From assembly GCA_030549775.1 (NCBI GenBank), contig CM060181.1, positions 32,028,753 to 32,092,752 of the forward strand: a stretch of DNA of 64,000 nucleotides, in the 5' to 3' direction. The notes under the pieces are model-generated. The model had not been told where the DNA came from. It saw nothing but the letters and a program-made list of their open reading frames with translations, and did not search any database. This stretch comes from Tamarix chinensis (Eukaryota > Streptophyta > Magnoliopsida > Caryophyllales > Tamaricaceae). The translations under genes were made by a program, and so were the position numbers. Positions 37,401-46,700 of the stretch are shown here, piece after piece; positions within the stretch are counted from its first letter, which is position 1; the number at the start of each line of letters is the position of its first letter.

Positions 37401-39594
37401 AATAATTATACCAAATAATTTATACTTAAGGGATATGAAGGGTTAGGGAACAACCTAAGTGAAGGTGGTGACATCGGCGATATATGGTGGCGGGAAGGGT
37501 GGCGATGAGGTGAAAAGGGCAACTAGAGTTGCCAACTTTATACAATCAGGGTGGTTTGTGTGGGGTGATTTAGGGGCAACAAGTGGCTTGGCTTTGTAGA
37601 GGGTGATACAAGAAAGGGATTGGGTGGTGTTTTAGGCTGTGGCATTGCACGGCGGTAGTTAGGGCGGTGTCTGAAGTGGTGGTAGCGAAATGAGTGGAGT
37701 TTACTGGGTAGAGCAAAGGAGGGGAAAATGGGGGTTGGTATGGGGTATTTATAGGTTAAGGGAGGGAGAAGAAGACAAGATGGAAGAGGACAAGGGGTAG
37801 GTGTGGTAGGAGTTCGCTAGCCAGCAGTAGTAGGCCAATACGAGCCTGCGAATGGCAAGGGCATAGGTTGTAGAAATAGAGAAAGGGAAGGGGAAGGATC
37901 ACGCGGGGAAGGAGGTATAGGGGTAGGTTGGGCTTGAAATAGAAAGGAAAAGGATGAAGGAGGGAGAGGGGAGTAGATCGGGGCAGTACGGTGGCAAATT
38001 TACATGCTCGACCTACAACGTGAGGGAGGGAGAAGGGAGGAGGAAGAAGAAGGGGCTAGGCCGACCAGTCGAGGGAAAAGAAAAGAAAGAAAACCGAGCG
38101 GGTGAAGGGGGAAAGGAAAAGAAGAGAGGTGAGTTGGGCCGCATGATGGAGAGAAGAGAGGAGGGGGAGATTAGGCGGCATGGGTGAGGACCAACCGGGG
38201 GAAGAAGAGGAGAAAAGGAAAAAGGAGAAATTATGAAAAGAAAGAAGAAAAAGGGAAAAGGAAAAAAAGGAAAAGGAAAAATAGGGTAGTTGGGGGTATT
38301 TAGGGCATTTTGGTGTTTTTAGATATTTGGAAATGATATAAATTAGTAAAATAATAATTAAATTCTTTTTTATATTAATTTTAAAAATTTTGGGTAAATC
38401 TTCCTACATTCCATTTTAATTAGCAAAATTTTTCATAATCTTCCCTAATTAAGTTATTTATTATTTCCTTCTTTTTTTTATCTTAATTACTCCCATTATT
38501 TCATTAAAATAATATATTTAAATAATCCCACCAACAAATCCCTATTTTATCCTAATTCCTACATTAGGGTTTTGGGGTATTATACTAACTAATTAAATTA
38601 AGCCCATTAAGTGCCACTGATTTCATAGTCCTTGAGAACCAAACATCTACTTTTGTTATCATTTGAATTCCTATCCATATGTTAATTTCTGATAATGGTT
38701 TCAACCTTTCAGTTGTAAATAATATCTAAATAGGTCGGATTTTGTTAAATCTGACTTAAAACAATCAATCCTAACATATGAAATAACACATGCGAACTAA
38801 ACATACATCATATACTTTAATTCATCATATTAATACCAAAATAGACCTAATTCAATCTTAGAAAAAGGAATTATTCACTCATGATTGCAAGAAAATACAA
38901 GAAATGTAAATTGCATAATAAATATAATGACAACATAAAAATTTATAAAGAAGAGAATGATTGAATTAACCAAAATTTGAGGAAGAACATAAACAATTTC
39001 CGAGTTGATCATACACGGAACTTGAACTTAAATTCATAAATTAAACTAAATAATTCAAGACATATTACATGAGGTTTTTGCTTGGGAAAGGGAGAGGAAG
39101 AAAGTCCTCCAAAAATTGTCTAAAAGCCTCCCTTAAATCTGCTAAATAATTCCCCTAAAAACTATCCACAATCCATGCTACATCGTGCATCGACAATCAT
39201 GGGTAACCGTTACTGCACGGCCGTGCAAGGTCTACACAAGCTAGGCGTGCAGCATTCCTGACCTCGACCTGCCACACACGCCAAGACTAAACTTCTACAT
39301 GGCTATGCGGTGGGTTATGCCAAGGTCGTGCAACATGTCTGATCTTTGAAGTGGGTTGCATCAGTGTTGCATGGTTGTGCAACACCATTTTCTTGTCTCT
39401 TTTGACCTTTTTGACCTTTTTTTCAACTCTTTGACTTCCTATAATCCTCCATAAACATGTGAGGTTGATTTATCTTCCTTCAATGCCTCTCATACTTGGT
39501 TTCCTACTTCCAATATATGCACTACTTCCTTGGATTTGTGCGTTCTTGTGCAAATCCCTGAAAAAAAAAATACCAAGAGAGTAGTAGCGAGAAC

Positions 39595-39842
39595 CTGTGA
39601 TGTGCAGAAACGGCACTTAGGTGCCGTTTCCCATCCCGGAAATGTCCCCCGTCCCGAAAACTTCTCCGAATTAAAATTTATATTAAAATTATTTAATTAA
39701 TATTTTTATTAAAAATATATTATTTAATTAACTTTTTATTAAAAAATAATTATTAATAATTAAAATTAACTAATATAAAAATTAATTTTATTTTTTTTTA
39801 TTTTTCTCTCTAAATTTTAATAAATTTAATATATTTTTAAAA

Positions 39843-39881
<39 letters not shown>

Positions 39882-39974
39882 TTAACGTTTCCTGCCGTCC
39901 CCGTTTCCTAAATTTTTTAAAAATGGCATTTCCGCATTTCGTCCCGTCCCCGTCCCCGTTCCCGTGCATCACTG
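39595..39974. mobile_element. hAT-type MITE in the 5' LTR
   Basis: Terminal inverted repeats CTGTGATGTGCAGAAACGG and (complement of the right end) CAGTGATGCACGGGAACGG match at 14 of 19 positions. An exact 8-bp duplication GCGAGAAC flanks it (39587-39594 and 39975-39982), as hAT elements make, and the empty site is present in the 3' LTR near 17340. Length is 380 bp: G/C-rich arms with CCGTCCC repeats around an AT-rich core with a TA run at 39850-39876. No coding capacity. Confidence 0.85.
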
Positions 39975-40004
39975 GCGAGAACTATAGACTTGAACCACAA
40001 TAAA

Positions 40005-40892
40005 GAAATGTTTAATTACGTGTCTATTCCATCAAATAATATAATGGCCATATGCCTTTTGCTCCTATAAGATGCTTCTGGTAGTTCTACGGGATTAATA
40101 ATAGTGATGCCCCTAATTTCAACGTAATTGAGGCTATGATGCCGAGATAAGTAACTAATGATTAAGACATTGATCACTTAAAGTGAAAGAGAACATGAAT
40201 TAGGAGCGTTGTGCCTTAGGTGGTGCTTCAGATTGTTTTAGAGGTTTAAGAATAATAGCCAAAAGCATTATGCTCTGGGAGGTGTAGAGTCTATTTCACC
40301 AGTTTAAAAATAGTGATCAGGTGTGTCTTTCCTTGGGAGGTGTTTTAGTCCATTTCATAATATTAAGAATAGTGGAGTCTTGAACCCAATGTAAATAAAA
40401 GAATCAATTATGCTGACATCTAATAATGAGATATGGTATTAGTATTTACCTTACATCATTTTATGTTAGTATTCATGTACGCTTATTCTTTGATGCAAAC
40501 TTATGTTATTATTTGTATCCTTTCTCGACATTATTATTGTCTGACTTAGTAAGTAGCATACTTTTAATGTGCCTGCTTTTAGTGAGCGCTAATTGAAATG
40601 GTTTAGGATATGGTTATCCCGATATCTCTATCTTTTTATTGACTCTTAGTCCTCTATTTTTATTATAGATATTTCCTTCTCTCTCCTTCACATCCTGTAT
40701 TATATATTGGAATCAAGTGCTTCCCACGCCTTATTCTTAGGTACAAGGTTGCTTTACCCTTACACTTAATATAATCTAAGCATAGGGAGTGCTTCTTCTA
40801 TGCTAGATGCAGTGTGACATTCTTGTGTTTTGGCTTCCACAATTAACTATATAAAATGAAAATTTTAAGTCACTAAATTTCGGGGTGTTACA
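40005..40892 (+). mobile_element. Partial long LTR G
   Basis: It ends AATTTCGGGGTGTTACA, the sense-strand 3' end of the long-LTR family, and carries degenerate AATAGTGATCAGGTGTG / TTGGGAGGTG modules at 40230-40380 resembling LTR E in reverse. The beginning (AT-rich part, TATA box, GC-rich block) is missing, so it is truncated; its left junction with the Athila/Tat-like LTR is set by loss of similarity at about 40004. Confidence 0.6.
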
Positions 40893-41635
40893 GTTATCCA
40901 TTACGAAGTTAAGAACAATAGAATGGAAAGAGACAAAAATAAGAGGGGGATAAAAGCTTCAATGGACAAAGACCTTTAAGGATGAAAATCGTTCATTCTA
41001 AATTGTAAAATAGAGAGAGAAGTGGAGGAAGAAGAAGACAACGGTGATGAAGTCATCATAAAATGTTGGTAATTCTTATATCAGGATTTGTTTTAGGTTG
41101 AAAAACATTTGAATAAATGATTACACAATTCTTAAAAATAATTTATAAACATTCTATTGCTAAATCATTACTTTCAAGAGCATTAGAGAAAGTTTGAAAT
41201 TAAATCGAGCATGAAGCATTTAGGTTGAATGAATCAGTTGACTAGTTTGCCAAAACTAGTCGATCCTAGTATATAATTAGTTGGCTTGTTCTTCTAGACC
41301 TGAAATCTCCATGAATAGACAAACTAGTTAGCTAGTATAGGTCCAAACTAGTTGACTTGTTTCCTCAAAAACCAAGTCCACTTTAAAATCAAACCTCTTT
41401 TAAATCCTTTTAAAATCAATACTAAAACACACCTCCAAACCACCATAAACCATTCTTAGATCATAACAAATCACACAAATTAATACACATTAATGGCCTT
41501 AAGAGTAGGGTATTATAATACTAATTTATTTTTAATTGATAATTGTATAAAAAAATAAAATAACATTATGACACAAAAAGTACAAAATTATTATTATTAT
41601 TATGATAATAATAGTAGTAGTAGTGGTAGTGGTAC

Positions 41636-41669
<34 letters not shown>

Positions 41670-43285
41670 TATTATTATTATTATTATTGTTATGATAATA
41701 ATGACAACATCAATAATAAATTTATTATACTTTTGTGCCATAATTTTCGTTTCTTTTGTATTGTTTTTAGTTTGTATTACTTAATTATTAACAAAAATAA
41801 AATTAATGCACTAATATATATATAAGTTTGGGTAAATAACATTATGAAAATCCATTTGATTGTCACAACCATTGTTAAAGCCTCTTACATTAAGAGAAAA
41901 CAAATTTGAGATGTTTTCTTTTAGTATTTTCTTCGAAAAAGAAAATGGAAGAGAAGAAAAGCAAGAACATTAATGTTGTTTGTAGATCTCTTACTTTGAC
42001 TTGTTATATAAAGCTCTTGATTCCCATTAGTATTTTATGGCTTTTTAAGGAAGGGTCTTTCATGATTATGACAATTTTAAAAATAGCTGATAGTCACTCA
42101 ACAATAACAACACAATGATATATCTATATATATTGATATGTATAACATCTATTTCATAAAGGAAATTATTTTTGCAATTTATACATTTTTAAGAAACTAA
42201 TTAAAATACCATTAATATTATATATATAAATTTCATTGAAAAATAATAAAATAATTGATATATAGATAAAGAAAAAAAAAGTTAAGGATAAAAGTGCAAA
42301 GTAGGTTTTTTTTCCTTTTCAAAATTACTTTATTTTTGAAATGTAAAAACATAATAGTGTAATAATAGTTAAAAATTTCCCTGCCTATTTCATATACTAT
42401 TTATAAAGGAAAATAATTAAGCAAATATATATATGTATATATGTGTATGTGTATATAATATAGTGTGTAAGTGTATGTGTGTAAATACATAATATTTATA
42501 AAAACAATGTCGTATTTTTTCCTAATATTGAAATATTATAGTTTTTTTTATCTGCTTATAACAGTTTTTTATTCATTGAATGTAATTTCTTTCACCTATT
42601 GAATGTAGTTTTATAACATAAATGATAATTATATAATATTTATAAAAATGCCACATTTTTTTTCTGTCATTCAAATGTTATAATATTTTGAGTTATTTAT
42701 AATATTTTTCTCTATCAATCGATGATACTTTTATAATTCATAATTTTGTAAGTGTTGTTTTTGTATTTTTTATTAAAAAAACTACTTTGACACTTAATAT
42801 ATTATTCGTTTGATGCATTTCAATTTAAACCATAATTTGTGAACTTTTAAAATCATAAGTATAGTTATATATTTGTTTATACACATATACTTTCTCTCCA
42901 CCTAACTAAATAATCTCTAGATCTTCATGTTATGATTATACATTTCACTATTTAAAAATTTGAATTTTTTTTATTTGTATTATGAATTAAAGAAAATCAT
43001 ATGATATTATATTTTATATTTTCCTGGGTTTATTTTGATTTAGATAATTATTCCAAAATCTGAAATTAACAATGCAGTATAAATATATAATTTTTTATAT
43101 AAAATTTATATTTTTAAATTTTCTAATAATTATTTGAATTCATAAATTTATTGTAATATTATCGACAATATATGTCTATGTCCCTGTTTATAAAGTGGTT
43201 GTGGCCTCGTGGGTCTATGACACAGTGAACGAGTGGATTTTTTTTTTTTTGCTGCTCGTCAAAAGATTAAAGAGCATTCAAAGAT
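40893..43285. other. AT-rich region upstream of the ceramidase gene
   Basis: AT-rich, with short poly-A/T tracts and TATA-type runs (for example 42428-42450). I recognise no gene or complete transposon here. The promoter of the downstream gene should be in the last part, but I cannot name a specific TATA box among so many AT motifs. Confidence 0.5.
41588..41700. repeat. Inverted (AAT)n(ATT)n microsatellite
   Basis: TTA/GATAATAGTAGTAG leads into ATA-ATA-ATA runs that switch at about 41670 to ATT-ATT-ATT, giving a self-complementary hairpin. Translations of it are artefacts. Confidence 0.85.
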
Positions 43286-43792
43286 GAAAGATTCCCTCTC
43301 CTGAACCGAAATTAGGTTTTGGTTGAAGCAATTGGTAGAGAGCTCAGTTGTACCTCAGTGTTAAAACTTAAAAGGTATTTGATATTGATTTCATTTATTG
43401 TTTTTGATACTAGTGCATTTCATTTCCAGACCTCCTCCGTTCATGGTCATCGATGTCAACGGAAATTAAACGTTACCTTTGTTCGCTCTTCTATAGGATT
43501 TGTCTGGTTGCTCAATTTAGCGGTTCGCGATTTCGTAATGGAGTTCATCACTCTCTTATTTATTCCATGGCTACAATTATGTTGACTTAGTCGAAGTTTC
43601 TGATCAACTGATAACTGATCATCCCTGAAATTCTGAAGTTTTTAGTATATCTCTGGCTGATCTTTATAACGTCTCCTTAATTATACAGGCGCACACAAGA
43701 TTTTGAGTTATGCCTTTTCTAACAGAGCCTTAATCATCTAGGTATAAAAATGAGAAGAGTTTAATAACTCGTCGTGCTTTGCTTCCAAGACA
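43286..43792 (+). promoter_or_regulatory. Probable 5' leader with intron and two short uORFs
   Basis: Before the ceramidase start a plausible leader intron runs from AAAG|GTATTT (43375) to TTATACAG (43688). Two tiny upstream frames follow in the presumed leader: ATG at 43710 with stop at 43731-43733 (7 codons before the stop) and ATG at 43750 with stop at 43762-43764. They could lower translation of the main frame. The transcription start is not visible from sequence alone. Confidence 0.4.
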
Positions 43793-46700
43793 ATGAAGCT
43801 ACCCTCACACTCGATTCTCTATTCGCGACCACCACGTGGAATTACATGGATATGGGGTGCGGTTGTGCTCCTTTTATTAGGTGGACAAGGGGCGTTTGCT
43901 TCTCCTAATTATCTAGTTGGGCTGGGAAACTACGACATTACTGGACCAGCAGCCGATGTGAATATGATGGGATATGCTAATGCGGAACAGATTGTTTCTG
44001 GTGTCCATCTCAGGTTGCGTGCTCGTTCATTTATTGTGGCCGAGCCGAATGGGAAGCGTGTGGCTTTTGTTAATCTTGATGCTTGTATGGCTTCACAACT
44101 TGTGACTATCAAAGTGCTTGAGAGGTTGAAGGCTAGGTAATTCTCACTACGAATTAAGTGCAAAACATCTATTCGTTTTTTTCTTTTCCTGATGCAGCTT
44201 AATGGTGCCACCAAATTTATGTAGTAGAGTATTATCCTTCCTAGTGGCTTAAGTCCTGGGTTTTTACCCTTTGGAATTATCTGTATCAGCCTATTTTCTA
44301 TGTTTATCGATGTATAATATTACATGACTAGTTGCAGCTTGAGATAAGTGAATGTTAGTTGTTTTTTGGTAATTAATTGTAAACTTTAATAACAAAATTG
44401 TAAATGAAGCGCATCAACTGTACAAAACAATCGTTTTGCTACCCACTGTAGGGACAAGCCCCTAGTCTTATAGCAAGGGGCGCCATCTTTCAATAGCCTC
44501 CAAATACCTTCTAGTATATGGGTCTACAAAATCAGTGAATCGAATGAGAATTTCTGATATAATCCGTCTAACTATTAACCTAGGATGCTTTGTAAATGTT
44601 AAAACAACACCAAATTTCTTTGGATTCAAATATGGTAGAAAACTGCATTGAATGTAGCTCTCCTTAGTGCTTGCTTCCCTTTACCTTTTGCACGCTGCAT
44701 CATCCAATTCAAATGTTTATTCCAGTTCGTGAATCCCATTGGGAATATTAGCCACCTGGAAGTCCATCTTCAAAGCTAGTTTGTGACCCTGCATGACACC
44801 AAAAGATGATTAAGATCCTCTGCTTCAGCCCTGCATCTGTCACAAATATCATCCTCATGGATGCCCCATTGGTACTGCTTGGTCTTTACTGCTAGCGCAC
44901 CTTGACAAATGAGCCAGGTAATAAACTTGTGCTTGAGAAGCCCTGTGTGTCTCCATACCAAGCTATGCCATGGCATGGCTTCTAACACTGATCTGATTCT
45001 GTTGTAGGCTCTGCTGACTTGAAGCCTTTCCTATTGTATGCAGTGATTATACATTGGTCTGATCTGTTCTTTTACTCTCAATATTTGCTTAACCAGCCGA
45101 GAAAACTCTTGTTTCTGTAGAAGCTCCCACAGATCAGCCCCTTTGATGTATTTTTCCTGATCCATTTTACCCAAAAACTTTGTGTTCAATCAACTTCCAC
45201 AAAGATTTTGCAGCACATGCCTTGTTCCAGCTTTCCCATTGTCTAATGCCTAGCCCACATACTTTCTTAGGTAGGCACATTTTGTCCCATGCCACAGGTG
45301 TCCTTTTTTCCTTTCTCCCTGTTTCTCCATAAGAATCAGAGTTAATTTGATGAGCAACTGTGAACAAAGAGCTGCATCCTGTTAGCCTGTTAGGTTTGCC
45401 GAATTTGGCAGCACTCCTTGGGCAAATTTTGGGTTTGCATTTGGTTTTTTAGGCGATTAGCATATCTTTTATTAATTTTGTTGGTTGCAAGTTAGGATAT
45501 TAGTCAATTTTAGGAACCTATGAGTGTCTTTAGCTAAGAAGATTTGTTTAGATGCTTGAGGGATATTATTTCCTATTCTAATGAGTTAATGGGGCTAGGC
45601 TTGTGAATGAGTCTTGCATATAAATAGGGTTTTATAACCTCATTTATGATAGAAGTCCCTACAACCACCTTTGACCAACCCTACAACCACCTTAAGGCTT
45701 TTATTCAATTCATATGCGTTACAAGCGTAGAGTTCAGCAGGGAAAATGAAAGAGAAACAAGAAAGCTAAGATCTTTTACCCTAACAACCATCTTGAGATA
45801 TTTGCTGTTCAAATTAATGAGGATGCCCCTGGCGTGACTAGATTTGAAATCGCCAATCCTAAAAAATTGGTATTAGAGCTAGGTTGATGTCACACTTGTC
45901 AAGTCAATCAAGATGTTGAGCACCGCAATTGAAAAATTTGCTAAGGAAATTGATAAATAATTGGGACCAAGACTACTACAAAAAAAAAAAGAAGCACAAA
46001 TCAAGACTTAGAAAAAGAAGTAGATAACTAGCTGACAGTAATGGTTGGAGACCAACCCCGACCATTCACTGGAGCACCGTTGACCTTTGTTCGTCACCTC
46101 GGCTCCTCCACATCATCGATCGTTAATCCCTAGCTCTATATTATGGCTTTGTTCACACCATCATATAGGGTGCCAACCACGGCGAGGGTTCTGGACACTT
46201 TGCCGAACCTTTGCCACCCTCCGCTCCCTCACCCGTAATTGCCTAATTGCCCCTTTTTCCAAACTCTAACACCAAAACCCCAAATCCTCCAAACCCTAAT
46301 CCTAACTTGTCCATTATCAGCTAAAATTAGGGATGACAATGGGTTAAGTTAGGTTCAAGACCCAACCCAGACCTAGTTCTATTTATAGTACCTAAACCCA
46401 GATTCGCCATGTCTTAAAATTCTAGACTTAGACCCAGACTTAGTTCTACTAGGTCTAGTGGGTAAATGGATCCTAAAGTGATTAAACCTTTTTTTTAATA
46501 AATAAATAATTTATGTCAATTCTAATACATTTATGTTTTATATGGCATATAATATAGTTTTTTTTTCTCTAGATAAATATTTCAAAGTAGTAATTGAGTT
46601 ACTTTAACTTTTTAAATGGTATCTTAATATTTTTGAAGGAAAATGTCTTATAAATTGCTTATAAAGTAAATACATAATAATAACATTGACAATATAAACT

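Larger units (their letters stand above)
34792..38584 (-). mobile_element. Long solo-type LTR F
   Basis: It begins TGTAACACCCCC and ends TTTTGGGGTATTATA (terminal CA mutated to TA). The target duplication CTAAC is perfect (34787-34791 and 38585-38589), and the empty site is visible in the sister LTR at 16380. Length is 3793 bp. It holds the module array at 35480-35825, the GAGTACTATCTTACG variant of the GAGCACGCTCC block near 37030, a microsatellite at 37155-37400, a TATA-like box (minus) at 37746-37753 and a purine-rich end. Confidence 0.87.
16135..40004 (-). mobile_element. Athila/Tat-like Ty3-gypsy element, heavily nested
   Basis: On the minus strand the order is 5' LTR, PBS, gag, protease, RT, RNase H, integrase, a long 3' spacer, PPT and 3' LTR, which is the Ty3-gypsy order. 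The protein motifs (below) match non-chromovirus Athila/Tat elements. The two LTRs share the same ends and, by eye, most positions over the first 250 bases, but have many substitutions and indels, so the insertion is old. Later insertions are at 23304-28355, 29422-30937, 31297-33177, 34792-38584 and 39595-39974. Stops and frameshifts are present in every domain, so it is a relic. The 5' LTR is cut at about 40004. Confidence 0.85.
34434..40004 (-). repeat. 5' LTR of the Athila/Tat-like element, split
   Basis: Three pieces (34434-34791, 38585-39594, 39975-40004) match the 3' LTR at 16135-17437 in order once LTR F and the hAT MITE are removed; CTACTTTTGTGACTAACTAA is continuous in the 3' LTR at 16369. 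The last 100 or so bases expected at the outer end are replaced by a partial long LTR. Confidence 0.8.

Noticed and set aside
44776..45367. Frames with Cys/His and Trp-rich motifs as host genes
   Set aside because: They match LINE RT C-terminal and zf-RVT regions and are antisense within an intron.
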